Of a DNA stretch of 58,195 bases, positions 46,541-58,077 are shown piece after piece. A program made the position numbers and the translations under genes. A model generated the notes under the pieces. It saw only the letters and a list, made by a program, of their open reading frames with translations, made no database searches and was not told where the DNA came from. Source of the stretch: an uncultured Clostridia bacterium (GTDB lineage Bacteria > Bacillota > Clostridia > Lachnospirales > Cellulosilyticaceae); the NCBI GenBank assembly GCA_937921505.1, contig CAKZUB010000034.1:1-58195 (forward strand). Reading direction: 5' to 3'. How positions within the stretch are numbered: the first letter of the stretch is position 1; each line of letters begins with the position of its first letter.

Positions 46541-48094
46541 TTATTTAAGAGAGTCGTCAATTTGTCTTTGAAACTCTTCCATAATCTTATCATGTCCAGC
46601 AGCTTTTAGTGCTGTAATAAATTCTTGATATTTACCTTCAACATCTTCAAACAAACCTAATTGTAATGCGTTCATGTATTCATCAACAACATTTGTTACG
46701 GCAGCTACTTCATTTTTCACTGCAGTATCATCAAGGTTGAAAGTTTGCAATGGATGAGCAACTAAATTGCTATTCCATTCATTCATAATATCATCAAAGT
46801 TCGGCACTGCACCTTCAGCAGTTTTTTCATAGCCTTCGGTCATCCATCCCCATGGACATGCAGCTACTGGTGGGAAATTTTGAAAATCTGGTAATGTATT
46901 AAATCTATTGTCGTCTTTACGCTCCCAATGCTTGCCTTCAATACCATAATTTGTTAATTCATAATACTCTTGATCAAATTTGAACAGATCTAATAACATC
47001 AAAGCTCTTTCTTTATTCTTAGAATTTGCATTAATTGCCATACCATTTGCTCTACCCGTTCTAGCTATAGTTTTGCTTCCGTCTAAAGTATCAAAAATTC
47101 TAACATCCCATTCTGGATGATCTTTTTTTGTTAACATATAAATACTATTAGCGTCTCCTAGATTAACAATTGCTGAAGCACTTTTGCCATTGATGAAAGA
47201 ATCTTTTACAGTATTTTGATTAACTATAGCATCTTGTGTCCAATACCCTTTTTTAGACCATTCTCTAGCAATTTTTAAATATTCAAGATATTCAGGTTGT
47301 TCAACGAAGTTAAAAAGCTTAAGATCACTCGGATCTGAAAAATTATAAGTTAACTGTGTATTCATAATTACAGGTGCTAATGTATTTAATGCACCTACCT
47401 TAATGTTTGCTAAGTTACCTCTATTGAACTGTGACCCATCATCATAAGGAATTAAATCAGATTCATTTGCAGCAACAGCATCTAAGTATTTAACAAAATC
47501 TTCAAAAGTAGCGATTTCTTTTATTCCATATTTGTCCATTAAATCTCCACGAACAACATAGGCATTATTAGAATATTCCGGCTTTGTATATGGCAACATA
47601 TATATTTTCCCGTTAACTCTAACTTGTTCCCAACGCTCAGGTCTAGTTTTTTCCCACGTCACCGGCGCATATTGTTTTAATAACTCTTCAGTTATTTCCA
47701 TAAATCCACCTTTGGTAACAGTTTGATTATAAAAGCAACTTTCAGAGGTGTAAATCAAGTCAAACTCTTCACCAGTAGCAAACAACAACGGATATTTATC
47801 GCTAAATTCGCCCCAGCCCAAGAAATGAACTGTCAATTTTGCATTGATATCTTCCTTAAGCTTTTTATTTACTTGCTCATAAACCATATCAAAATCCGCT
47901 GGTCTATCTCCTAAAAGGTACATAACTAACTCAACTGGTTCTAATGTCATCTTTTCAAGATCTGCTTCTGTTGTTTGAGTTGTTGCATCATTCTTTGCTG
48001 CACTTGTTTCTGTTTTGCTTACTTTTTTTCCACATCCTGCTACCACGCTCAAAATCATAACGAGCGCTAGCAAAAGCACTAAAATTTTTCTCAT
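46541..48094 (-). CDS. Sugar-binding lipoprotein, LplA-like
   Basis: A 517-residue extracellular solute-binding lipoprotein (lipobox SVVAGC) of the large CUT1 type associated with LplBC permeases. A Thr/Ser/Lys-rich tether follows the Cys. The C-terminal 60 or so residues (TNVVDEYMNALQLGLFEDVE) resemble the DUF3502 region of such receptors. It captures oligosaccharides made by GH16 and delivers them to the permeases at 49702-51506. Confidence 0.92.
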   Translation of the reverse strand: MRKILVLLLALVMILSVVAGCGKKVSKTETSAAKNDATTQTTEADLEKMTLEPVELVMYLLGDRPADFDMVYEQVNKKLKEDINAKLTVHFLGWGEFSDKYPLLFATGEEFDLIYTSESCFYNQTVTKGGFMEITEELLKQYAPVTWEKTRPERWEQVRVNGKIYMLPYTKPEYSNNAYVVRGDLMDKYGIKEIATFEDFVKYLDAVAANESDLIPYDDGSQFNRGNLANIKVGALNTLAPVIMNTQLTYNFSDPSDLKLFNFVEQPEYLEYLKIAREWSKKGYWTQDAIVNQNTVKDSFINGKSASAIVNLGDANSIYMLTKKDHPEWDVRIFDTLDGSKTIARTGRANGMAINANSKNKERALMLLDLFKFDQEYYELTNYGIEGKHWERKDDNRFNTLPDFQNFPPVAACPWGWMTEGYEKTAEGAVPNFDDIMNEWNSNLVAHPLQTFNLDDTAVKNEVAAVTNVVDEYMNALQLGLFEDVEGKYQEFITALKAAGHDKIMEEFQRQIDDSLK

Positions 48095-48174
48095 TATATC
48101 TTCCTCCCAATTTATTTGATAGGTTAATTGTAACTAAAATAATCATATTCGTCATTGTAATAATCTAATAATCA

Positions 48175-49701
48175 CTATATATTTCTAATATCATTTTCAA
48201 CTTTGTTTGCATAATGTATTTCTTTAAATATTGCCTTATCATCAAAATCTATACCATTTCCCGACGCATATATACCTAAAAACACACCTGTAAAACCTGC
48301 TGCCACTTCTGATGATAAGTATTTTGTCATTCCTTTACCTATGATAGTTCTTTCATTATTTATTACTATACCAAGCTCATAAGTCATTCTATTTCCTTCA
48401 ATAAACAGTTTTAAGGACTCAGCATTACACTCAATTTGATATTCATGGGTTCTGCATTTTATGTCACCTATCACTTTCCTCACAAAAACTTGGTGTTTAT
48501 CTAAAAAACTTGCAAATGCAATATCATAGTGATGGCTTTCATTCATAAACACTGTCAATCCAAACTCTTGACTACTCCTAGGTTCACCAATTATCCTTGC
48601 TTCAAAGCTGAAGTCAAAATGCTTTTGCTTGATAAATAGAGCATTCGAGAGAGTGCATGTGTTTAATGTATCCTTCAAATATTGAATTTCTACCATTTGA
48701 TTATTTATAATCTGAGTAACTTTAGAATTCTGATTGCCTCTTGAATAAAATGAGATTTCATCCGTCTTCCTATTTGCTATTTGATTACAAATCTCAGGTT
48801 CATAGGTGACATCGATTTCCATTTCTAATTCAATGACATGTTCATTATATACTACTGGCCATCCATCATCATTAAAATAAACTGGTGCTAAAAAAGTTTC
48901 TCTACCTAAATTATGCCAGAATCCCTCCTCCCAATTCCCCACTTGTCTAATGCCCAAAAAAACTATCCACCATTTATTAAAGATGTCTTTGATGAAATCC
49001 CCATGTCCTAGGGCTTTAATAAGACTATCTGTTTTTCCTCGGTGGCTTAATATCGGATTCTTATCATATGCTGTGTAAACCCCATCAACTTGCTTACATC
49101 TACCTATAACGCACATATGTCCGATATGTGTGCCTCCCTCTGCTGCAAGCAAATAATACCACTCACCTATTCTATATATATGAGGCCCTTCACAATGTAC
49201 ATCTTCAAATCCTTTCCAAATGATTTTTCCTTCACTAAGAAGTCTCCCTGTCATTAAATCAATTTTAAATTGAATAATTCCTCCAGCCATATTTTGCCTA
49301 GTAAAATATACTGTTCCATCAACATCTTCAAAAAAATCTGGGTCAAACCCGTCCCCATCAATATAAACCGGGTCTGACCATTCTGCTTCTGGGTCATCGG
49401 CAGATACATAAAAATGACCACAACCACCAACACATGTTGTTACCATATAGAACTTATTTTTAATGAATCGAATGGTTGGTGCAAATATTCCTTGAGAACT
49501 TTTAACTGTTGAAAGATCGAGTTGACTCTTTCTTGTCAAACAATGTCCGACCAATTTCCATTGAAATAGATCCTGGCTTTTATAAATAGGCACCCCTGGA
49601 AAGTATTCAAAAGAGCTAGTAACTATGTAGTAATTTTTTTTAGCATAGCAAATACTTGGGTCAGGATTAAATCCTGAAATAATTGGATTCCTATACTTCA
49701 T
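48175..49701 (-). CDS. GH43 beta-xylosidase / arabinofuranosidase
   Basis: A 508-residue cytoplasmic family 43 enzyme. General base D14 in GFNPDPSI, modulator D120 in DGFDPDFF and acid E171 in HCEGPH. The C-terminal 200 or so residues form the beta-sandwich typical of two-domain GH43 xylosidases (subfamilies 11/12). Its ATG directly abuts the stop codon of the upstream permease gene, so it is translationally coupled to transport. Confidence 0.94.
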   Translation of the reverse strand: MKYRNPIISGFNPDPSICYAKKNYYIVTSSFEYFPGVPIYKSQDLFQWKLVGHCLTRKSQLDLSTVKSSQGIFAPTIRFIKNKFYMVTTCVGGCGHFYVSADDPEAEWSDPVYIDGDGFDPDFFEDVDGTVYFTRQNMAGGIIQFKIDLMTGRLLSEGKIIWKGFEDVHCEGPHIYRIGEWYYLLAAEGGTHIGHMCVIGRCKQVDGVYTAYDKNPILSHRGKTDSLIKALGHGDFIKDIFNKWWIVFLGIRQVGNWEEGFWHNLGRETFLAPVYFNDDGWPVVYNEHVIELEMEIDVTYEPEICNQIANRKTDEISFYSRGNQNSKVTQIINNQMVEIQYLKDTLNTCTLSNALFIKQKHFDFSFEARIIGEPRSSQEFGLTVFMNESHHYDIAFASFLDKHQVFVRKVIGDIKCRTHEYQIECNAESLKLFIEGNRMTYELGIVINNERTIIGKGMTKYLSSEVAAGFTGVFLGIYASGNGIDFDDKAIFKEIHYANKVENDIRNI

Positions 49702-50583
49702 TTAACCTTTCACCGCCCCTATTGTTATCCCTTTTACAAAATATCTTTGTACAAATGGATAGAGTATGACGATAGGTCCTGTTGCTACTACAGTCATAAC
49801 TAATTTAAAGGCATTTGACGGCATTTGTGGCAATGGAATCCCTGATTGTGCTACTGCCGCAGCTGCAAAATTCATCGAATTCAAGTTTTTGTATAAAAAA
49901 TATTGTAGCGTATACATTTTTGTATCACTGATAAATAGCATTGTATTATACCATTCATTCCAGTAATTTAATGCAATGAACATTCCAATCGTAGCCATTG
50001 CAGGCTTAGCAATAGGCACAATAAGCAGTGTAAAAATCTGAAAATGGTTTGCCCCATCCAATTTTGCTGATTCTGAAATTTCTTCAGGTATCTCGTTGAT
50101 GAAACTTCTCATAATAATAATGAAAAATACGTTGAATACATAGGGGACTATTAATGCTAGATAGTTATTCTTCATTCCAAGGTACTGAACCATTAAAATA
50201 TACCAAGGAACGAGCCCTCCATTAAAAAGTGTTGTGAAAAAAAAGAAAAATGAAAAATAATTTCTATATTTAAATTCTTTCTTTTGCAAAACATAGGCTG
50301 TCATTGAAGTCAAGAACAATGCAATACTTGTCCCAACGACTGTAATACCAATTGTAACTCCATATCCTCTAATCATATTCATAGGTGCTTTCATAAGTAC
50401 TTTATAGGCTTCAAGAGAAAATTCCTTTGGTATAAGACTATATCCATGCTTAATAATTACTGATTCTGCTGTAAATGAACCTGATATTACTAGTAATATT
50501 GGCAAGACACAAAGCGATGCAATAATGCCAATTATAATATACCCTGTCACATTAAATATTAATCTATCTCCTTTTAACATCAC
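49702..50583 (-). CDS. Sugar ABC transporter permease, LplC-like
   Basis: A 293-residue CUT1 permease with six membrane segments. The ATPase-contact EAA loop is visible as SAKLDGANHFQIFTLLIVPI. The C-terminal PFVQRYFVKGITIGAVKG is typical of the LplC/MalG side. It pairs with the 50595 permease. No ATPase gene lies in the locus. Confidence 0.95.
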   Translation of the reverse strand: MMLKGDRLIFNVTGYIIIGIIASLCVLPILLVISGSFTAESVIIKHGYSLIPKEFSLEAYKVLMKAPMNMIRGYGVTIGITVVGTSIALFLTSMTAYVLQKKEFKYRNYFSFFFFFTTLFNGGLVPWYILMVQYLGMKNNYLALIVPYVFNVFFIIIMRSFINEIPEEISESAKLDGANHFQIFTLLIVPIAKPAMATIGMFIALNYWNEWYNTMLFISDTKMYTLQYFLYKNLNSMNFAAAAVAQSGIPLPQMPSNAFKLVMTVVATGPIVILYPFVQRYFVKGITIGAVKG

Positions 50584-50594
50584 GTTTTCCTCCT

Positions 50595-51506
50595 TTAGAA
50601 TAATGCATAGTCTGCATCAACTGATTTAACTATTTTGTTGACAAGCAAAATGATTCCAAAACACAGAATCGATTGATAAAGCCCCGCTGCTGCCGACATA
50701 CCAAATTCCTGCATTTTCATGAGTGACCTAAAAACATAAGTATCAATAACATCCGTCGTTTTGTAAAGTGTACCATTGCTTCCTATGATATTAAAGAACA
50801 TTTGAAAGTCACCTCTAAATATATTACTAATGCTTAGCAATAATAATGTCACCATAGTTGGTTTCAAAGAAGGCAGGGTTATAAAATTAATTCTTTGAAA
50901 AATATTAGCACCATCAATTTCTGCTGCTTCATACATGCTTTGATCAATCCCAGTTATTGCAGCCAAATACAAAACTGATCCATAACCAACATCCTTCCAT
51001 GCTTTAAAGAAAACCAAAATATACTTCCATGCATCTTGCTTCATATAAACATTGATTTTATCAAAACCAAACGATTGCAACATTGTATTTAAAAAGCCAC
51101 TTTCATAATTAAATATATTATATACAATTGCTCCGACAACTACCCACGATAAAAAATAAGGTAAAAGCATCATAGACTGAGCAATTTTCTTGATTTTTCC
51201 ACCCACTAACTCTGATAAAATTATGGCGGTTCCAATCTGAAGTACCATATTCACACTAATAAATGCAATATTATAGAATAAGGTATTCTTAGTGACATTC
51301 CATGCTTGACCAGATGCCAGAAAAAACTTGAAATTATCAAATCCATTCCAAGGACTACCAAAGATACCACCAGAATAGGAGTACTGCTTAAAAGCTACAA
51401 CAATACCCCCCATAGGTAAATAAGCAAATACGAAAAAGTATAATACTGCTGGTAGAATCATAAGATAAAGTAAATTTTTTTCGAGTATTCTTGTTATTTT
51501 TTTCAT
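50595..51506 (-). CDS. Sugar ABC transporter permease, LplB-like
   Basis: A 303-residue CUT1 permease with six membrane segments. EAA loop visible as EIDGANIFQRINFITLPSL. The N-terminal FVFAYLPMGGIVVAFKQY and the C-terminal NKIVKSVDADYALF are LplB-like. First gene of the polysaccharide locus, so the main promoter should lie in 51507-51660, where only a weak TATACT -10 candidate is visible. Confidence 0.95.
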   Translation of the reverse strand: MKKITRILEKNLLYLMILPAVLYFFVFAYLPMGGIVVAFKQYSYSGGIFGSPWNGFDNFKFFLASGQAWNVTKNTLFYNIAFISVNMVLQIGTAIILSELVGGKIKKIAQSMMLLPYFLSWVVVGAIVYNIFNYESGFLNTMLQSFGFDKINVYMKQDAWKYILVFFKAWKDVGYGSVLYLAAITGIDQSMYEAAEIDGANIFQRINFITLPSLKPTMVTLLLLSISNIFRGDFQMFFNIIGSNGTLYKTTDVIDTYVFRSLMKMQEFGMSAAAGLYQSILCFGIILLVNKIVKSVDADYALF

Positions 51507-51670
51507 TTTACACCTCTTTCTTATTTATAAGTTTAGTATACTAGACTTCGTTTAAAGAATTACAGAAGAAAAATAATATTTTAAGTAATTATCTAAACAC
51601 CAACCTTTAATCGTTACTTCCTTTTAATATCATAATATAAGCACTATTATCCAAGCATACATTCAAAAAA

Positions 51671-51700
51671 GGCTGTAGACTAGTTTAGCTGTCTACAGCC
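51671..51700 (-). terminator. lysS terminator
   Basis: GGCTGTAGAC (51671-51680) pairs with GTCTACAGCC (51691-51700) and on the minus strand is followed by TTTTTT. A second hairpin, AAAGAGGCT/AGCCTCTTT (51703-51723), lies just ahead of it. Confidence 0.88.
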
Positions 51701-51761
51701 TGAAAGAGGCTATTTAGCCTCTTTTCATCAAAATAAATATTGTTCTCTTGCTATTTATAAC

Positions 51762-53773
<2,012 letters not shown>

Positions 53774-53863
53774 TTTGTTACTCCCTTTCCTAAAGTATAG
53801 ATCACTTTTATATATTTTAGTAAAACTATGTTTATTGGATTGATTACATTTTATAATCTAACA

Positions 53864-53892
53864 ATTATAACCTACCCCACTTCTCTTGTCAA
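53864..53892 (-). promoter_or_regulatory. Consensus promoter for greA-lysS
   Basis: On the minus strand TTGACA (53892-53887), a 17-base spacer and TATAAT (53869-53864) match the sigma-A consensus exactly. The start point should fall near 53857, leaving a leader of about 85 bases before greA. Confidence 0.88.
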
Positions 53893-53981
53893 CTTGCGCT
53901 TTATAATAATACATGCGGAAGTTTCTGAGTACTTCATTATATATATTGCCTTTACTTTCTCTTGGATATACTACTCGTAAA

Positions 53982-54944
53982 CTAAAAATGATTTTTACAA
54001 CTCTCTAAAAGTGTTTGAATATCATCATAGCTTTCTACACTTGTAAGTGCTCTTCTTATATGAGCTGCTCCATGTACACCTTTAATATAAGAAGTAAGGT
54101 GTGACCTCATCTCTCTTATCCCGACATAGTTTCCTTTATAGTCTATGAGCATCTTTGCATGTTTTAGAATAACTTCTATTCTTTGATCAAATGTAGGTTC
54201 ATCTTGTAGCTGACCTGTCTCTAAATAGTGCAGTGTTCTTTTAAATAACCACGGATTTCCCTGGGCTGCTCTACCTATCATGACAGCATCACATCCCGTA
54301 TAATCTAGCATACGTTTCACATCACTTGGCGTTTTAGCATCTCCATTCCCAATAACAGGAATATCAACTTTTTCCTTTATCTGTTTGATAATATCCCAAT
54401 CAGCAACACCACTATAAAATTGTTCTCTTGTTCTTCCATGCACTGTGAGAGCACTAGCCCCTGCTTGTGCAATGATTTTAGCCACCTCTACAGCATTAAC
54501 GGTGTCTGCGTCAAAGCCTTTTCTTATTTTAACAGTAAGAGGTTTATCTAAGCATTTTGCAACCTTATAAACAATTTCACCTATTAGCTCCGGATTTTTC
54601 ATAAGTGCTGATCCTTCTCCATTTTTAGTGATCTTAGGAGCTGGACATCCCATATTTATGTCAATAAAATCCACATCACTCTCAGCAACTTGTTTTGCTG
54701 TTTCTGCTAAAAGGTTAGGATCACTGCCAAAAAGCTGCGCCCCTACCGGATGCTCTTTTGGATCTACATAAAGCAAGTCATTTGTTTTTTCGTTTTTATA
54801 ATGCAACCCCTTTGCACTTACCATTTCTGTATACACCGCGCCACATCCAAATGATTTGCATATGAGTCTAAAAGGAAGGTCTGTAACGCCTGCCATAGGT
54901 GCTAGAAATACGTTGTTAGGAGTTATTACATTCCCAATTTTCAC
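53982..54944 (-). CDS. dusB: tRNA-dihydrouridine synthase, DusB-like
   Basis: A 320-residue flavoenzyme reducing uridine in the tRNA D-loop. FMN-barrel landmarks are LAPMAGVTDLPFR, DINMGCPAPKI with the catalytic Cys, VKIRKGFD and IGNGDAKTPSD. ATG-proximal MKIGNVITPNNVFLAPM is typical of the DusB type of Firmicutes. It is 11 bases after coaX and cotranscribed. Confidence 0.96.
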   Translation of the reverse strand: MKIGNVITPNNVFLAPMAGVTDLPFRLICKSFGCGAVYTEMVSAKGLHYKNEKTNDLLYVDPKEHPVGAQLFGSDPNLLAETAKQVAESDVDFIDINMGCPAPKITKNGEGSALMKNPELIGEIVYKVAKCLDKPLTVKIRKGFDADTVNAVEVAKIIAQAGASALTVHGRTREQFYSGVADWDIIKQIKEKVDIPVIGNGDAKTPSDVKRMLDYTGCDAVMIGRAAQGNPWLFKRTLHYLETGQLQDEPTFDQRIEVILKHAKMLIDYKGNYVGIREMRSHLTSYIKGVHGAAHIRRALTSVESYDDIQTLLESCKNHF

Positions 54945-54955
54945 TTTTAATCATC

Positions 54956-55726
54956 CTATCTATTTTTTTGATAAATAATTTCTAAGCCTCTTAGAGTTAG
55001 GAGTCCATCATAATGATCTATTACATTTGTACCATCTTGTATGACTTTTGCAAGCCCCCCGGTTGCAATAATTTTAAGTTCTGGACAATTCATTTCCTCT
55101 TTTGCTTTGTTTACAATATATTCTACTTGACCTATATAGCCATATACAAGCCCTGTTTGCATACTTGTTACAGTATTTTTGGCGTCTAAAATACCTTTTG
55201 TTCTTTTTATTTCAATATGTGGGAGCTGAGCTGTTCTTCTCCAAAGTGCATCTGCACAAATACGTATACCTGGCGAAGTAATGCCAGCTATAAACTCTCC
55301 CTTTTCATTTAAAATATCATAGGTAGTAGCCGTCCCAAAATCAATAACCATACAAGGTCCTCCATACAGTTCATAGGCTGCTACAGAATTAACAATTCTA
55401 TCTGCTCCTACTTCTCTTGGATTATCTGTTCTTATAGAAATCCCTGTTTTGAGCCCTGGTCCTACAATAAGCGGCTTCTTATTAAAATACTTTTTGATAC
55501 TATTGATAAGAGAATATATAATGTCGGGAACAACTGATGAAATGACAACAGCCTCAATATCTTTAGGCATTATACTTTTTTGTCTTAATAGTTCGATCAT
55601 GGTAATACCATATTCGTCAGATGTCCTTGGCGTTTGTGTAGTTAGCCTATAGCTGCTTATAAGTACGCCTTCATCTATTGCCCCCAAAACTATATTTGTA
55701 TTGCCAACATCTATTACTAATATCAT
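54956..55726 (-). CDS. coaX: Type III pantothenate kinase CoaX
   Basis: A 256-residue ASKHA-fold kinase for the first step of CoA synthesis. [10 protein letters not shown] (phosphate loop), [15 protein letters not shown] and [10 protein letters not shown] are diagnostic. The pantothenate uptake gene panT lies just upstream, separated by a hairpin terminator. Confidence 0.97.
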   Translation of the reverse strand: MILVIDVGNTNIVLGAIDEGVLISSYRLTTQTPRTSDEYGITMIELLRQKSIMPKDIEAVVISSVVPDIIYSLINSIKKYFNKKPLIVGPGLKTGISIRTDNPREVGADRIVNSVAAYELYGGPCMVIDFGTATTYDILNEKGEFIAGITSPGIRICADALWRRTAQLPHIEIKRTKGILDAKNTVTSMQTGLVYGYIGQVEYIVNKAKEEMNCPELKIIATGGLAKVIQDGTNVIDHYDGLLTLRGLEIIYQKNR

Positions 55727-55784
55727 CTGTATTCCTTCTTTCCTTTAATTATCCTTAACCCCAAGCAAACGCCTATTTCAAAAA

Positions 55785-55805
55785 GCAGACACTAAAAGTG
55801 TCTGC
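55785..55805 (-). terminator. Hairpin terminator after panT
   Basis: GCAGACACT and AGTGTCTGC form a 9-bp stem with a 3-base loop, followed on the minus strand by TTTTTGAAA. It lies between panT and coaX, so coaX-dusB probably has its own promoter or relies on readthrough. Confidence 0.82.
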
Positions 55806-55811
55806 CGAATT

Positions 55812-56378
55812 TTAATATCTTAATTTTTTTAAAGCATATACGATAGGCGGAACAATAAGCCCTGTGCCTATAGCTTCTACTATACCACTCGTTGATACAA
55901 TTGTTGTTACAAGAGCTGTCACTTCCTGTAATTTGTCTGGAAATGCAAAGCCTGTAGCAATCACTAATGCACCTAATGTAAGCACTGTATTTGTAAGGGA
56001 CCCTACTATGCTTCCTACTATATAGGCTGCGGCATCTTTTTTACATAACTTCTTAATCCATCTATACATATAGTAAGCTGCAATGCCTATAAAAATCCTT
56101 GGTAAAATAGATACTAAAGGATTTCTAAAAAGTTGATCTAACCAACCTGGTGCTGTAAGTGCTCTGATAAAACTTACGCTTCCCATTACGGTTCCAAGTA
56201 TTGCTCCTTTTTTAGGTCCTAATACGATTGCTCCTACGATGACTGGAATATGTATTGTACTCGCAGATATAGGCCCCAAAGGGATAAGTCCTATTGGTGT
56301 ATACGCCAGCAACACAATAATCCCACTGATCATACCCAAAATCGTTAAATCTTTTACACTTATTTTCTTGCCTTCCAT
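55812..56378 (-). CDS. panT: ECF transporter S component, PanT-like (pantothenate)
   Basis: A 188-residue membrane protein with about six segments, of the ECF substrate-specific subunit class. GAIVLGPKKGAILGTVMGSV is typical of these components. ATG 56378 follows GAGGAG closely and is preferred to 56423. Placement directly ahead of coaX supports pantothenate as the vitamin bound. It would work with a shared ECF ATPase module encoded elsewhere. Confidence 0.85.
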   Translation of the reverse strand: MEGKKISVKDLTILGMISGIIVLLAYTPIGLIPLGPISASTIHIPVIVGAIVLGPKKGAILGTVMGSVSFIRALTAPGWLDQLFRNPLVSILPRIFIGIAAYYMYRWIKKLCKKDAAAYIVGSIVGSLTNTVLTLGALVIATGFAFPDKLQEVTALVTTIVSTSGIVEAIGTGLIVPPIVYALKKLRY

Positions 56379-56471
56379 ATTTACACTCTCCTCGTTCTCA
56401 TTCTCCCATTTTAGGAGATACAAGACATTTTTTTTTGCGTCTTCATTATAAATGAAATAAAGGAATTTTTC

Positions 56472-56515
56472 AAGAAGAATTATAATCTATAAGAAGAAGA
56501 ATTATAATCTATAAG
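56472..56515. repeat. Two exact tandem copies of a 22-bp unit
   Basis: AAGAAGAATTATAATCTATA plus AG is repeated exactly at 56472-56493 and 56494-56515, just downstream of the minus-strand gene that ends at 56519. No coding role. Confidence 0.8.
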
Positions 56516-56518
56516 AAG

Positions 56519-56962
56519 CTACTCTTCTATTAACATCTGCATAGCAAATGCTTTACCAGATTGACCATACTTTTTCTCAATACTCTCTAGTATCTGCTTA
56601 TGATTTATTTTCTTGGCTTGCAGAACTACAATATCTCTCACTATTTTTCCATCTTGCGTGCGATAAATCATATACCACATCTTTAAGGATTTTAAAAGCT
56701 CTACTTCTTCTTCCTGCATTTTTTTTATTTCTAAAGCAGCTCCTATGTCATCGTATGCAATAGGATCTTCATGGCGTTCTTCTATAAATATTTCTCCGTT
56801 ATCATAAAACCCTAAACTTATAATACAATTTGAATTTTCTGCGAGCATAGAGATCTTGTTAAACACTTCCTCCTTAATGCCAGAAGGTAAATCATTATAA
56901 GCCTCATTAAAATAGTATTTTTGTACATAAGGTGATACTGATATTACTACATCTTTTTCCAT
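56519..56962 (-). CDS. Hypothetical protein, DUF6145-like
   Basis: About 147 residues, soluble and acidic. VQKYYFNEAYNDLPSGIKEE and YDDIGAALEIKKMQ resemble DUF6145 proteins of Lachnospiraceae; this is a tentative match from memory. ATG 56962 has AAAGG 8 bases ahead and is preferred to 56968. It lies between panT and birA with no obvious link to either. Function unknown. Confidence 0.68.
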   Translation of the reverse strand: MEKDVVISVSPYVQKYYFNEAYNDLPSGIKEEVFNKISMLAENSNCIISLGFYDNGEIFIEERHEDPIAYDDIGAALEIKKMQEEEVELLKSLKMWYMIYRTQDGKIVRDIVVLQAKKINHKQILESIEKKYGQSGKAFAMQMLIEE

Positions 56963-57021
56963 AATCATTTCCTTTCTTAGTGTCTATTAATGTATACACC
57001 TTGATTAATTATATATGCTTG

Positions 57022-57051
57022 TATTATATAGTGGCATATTATATAGTGGCA
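57022..57051. repeat. Two exact tandem copies of a 15-bp unit
   Basis: TATTATATAGTGGCA occurs at 57022-57036 and 57037-57051, with a third partial copy after it that runs into the 3' end of birA. Probably replication slippage. Confidence 0.75.
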
Positions 57052-57053
57052 TA

Positions 57054-58031
57054 TTATATATAGTCATATATCCCTCTTACAGATACTTCTCCACTAAAAA
57101 CACTTCTTTCTTGCTTATTATCATCTATGACAATAAGCGACCCGTCAGCCGCAATATCTTTTGCATAGGCTATATATTCCCCATCTGAAGCTATAATCTT
57201 TATATCATGATTTAATGTAATACAATTCTTTTTATATCTTTCTAGAAATACGACTATGCTTTTTTCATCCTTATAACGCATATAATCTGTTTCAAATAAC
57301 TGAAGAAATTCTTTAACAATATATCTACGCAGATATGTTTTACCACTTTCTAAAGCGAGTGAAGTGGCATGCGGAAGGTCTTCCCCAAAACTTTTCATAT
57401 TAACATTAACGCCTATGCCCAAAATAATGTAGTTAACACCGTCGAGCTCTGCGCTCATTTCTGTAAGAATACCACATGCTTTTTTGCCATTTACAACAAT
57501 ATCATTTGGCCACTTAATTTGACTATCAAGCCCGGTAACCCGCCCTATTGCCTCGCACATATTAAGACCCGCAAGCAGTGTAAGCTGACTTGCTTGTCCT
57601 GGTGTAATCTTAGGCCTTAAGATCAAACTCATCCATATCCCAGTTCCACTTGGTGAATCCCATGTTTTACCTAGTCTTCCTTTCCCCATAAGTTGTCTGT
57701 CTGCAATAACAAGAGTTCCTTCCTCAGCCCCCTTCCTTGCAAGCAATTTTGCTGTCTCATTGGTGGAGTCAACTTTATCATAATAGTGTATTTTTTTGCC
57801 TAATATATGAATATTTATAATACTTGATATTTCTGACTCGGTAATCACATCGGGCGTATCAATGAGCCGATATCCTCTTTTAGTAGCAGATTCAATCTGA
57901 TAACCTTCTTCCTTGAGCTTATTAATATTCTTCCAAATACTAGCTCTTGTAACACCTAATTTAATGCTTATTTCTTCTCCAGATATATAGTCATTGTGTT
58001 CTTTTAAAAAAGCAAGCACTTTATCTTTCAT
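57054..58031 (-). CDS. birA: Bifunctional biotin ligase / repressor BirA
   Basis: A 325-residue protein: N-terminal winged helix (ISGEEISIKLGVTRASIWKN), a central biotin-protein ligase domain (MGKGRLGKTWDSPSGTGIW for biotinyl-AMP, KWPNDIVVNGKK, GIGVNVN) and a C-terminal SH3-like cap. It biotinylates carboxylases and represses biotin genes. A short palindrome lies just upstream at 58056-58077. Confidence 0.96.
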   Translation of the reverse strand: MKDKVLAFLKEHNDYISGEEISIKLGVTRASIWKNINKLKEEGYQIESATKRGYRLIDTPDVITESEISSIINIHILGKKIHYYDKVDSTNETAKLLARKGAEEGTLVIADRQLMGKGRLGKTWDSPSGTGIWMSLILRPKITPGQASQLTLLAGLNMCEAIGRVTGLDSQIKWPNDIVVNGKKACGILTEMSAELDGVNYIILGIGVNVNMKSFGEDLPHATSLALESGKTYLRRYIVKEFLQLFETDYMRYKDEKSIVVFLERYKKNCITLNHDIKIIASDGEYIAYAKDIAADGSLIVIDDNKQERSVFSGEVSVRGIYDYI

Positions 58032-58055
58032 ATTTCACCCCTTTTACATCCTATG

Positions 58056-58077
58056 GTAGTGTCAAGTTTGACACTAC
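58056..58077. promoter_or_regulatory. 10-bp inverted repeat upstream of birA
   Basis: GTAGTGTCAA and TTGACACTAC are separated by GT, 25 bases upstream of the birA start. It could be an operator for autoregulation or the terminator of a gene outside the window. It does not resemble the usual GTTAAC-type BirA site, so the function is open. Confidence 0.4.

Noticed and set aside
56472..57051. Tandem 22-bp and 15-bp repeats as a CRISPR array or iterons
   Set aside because: Only two exact copies each with no spacers; simple replication slippage explains them.
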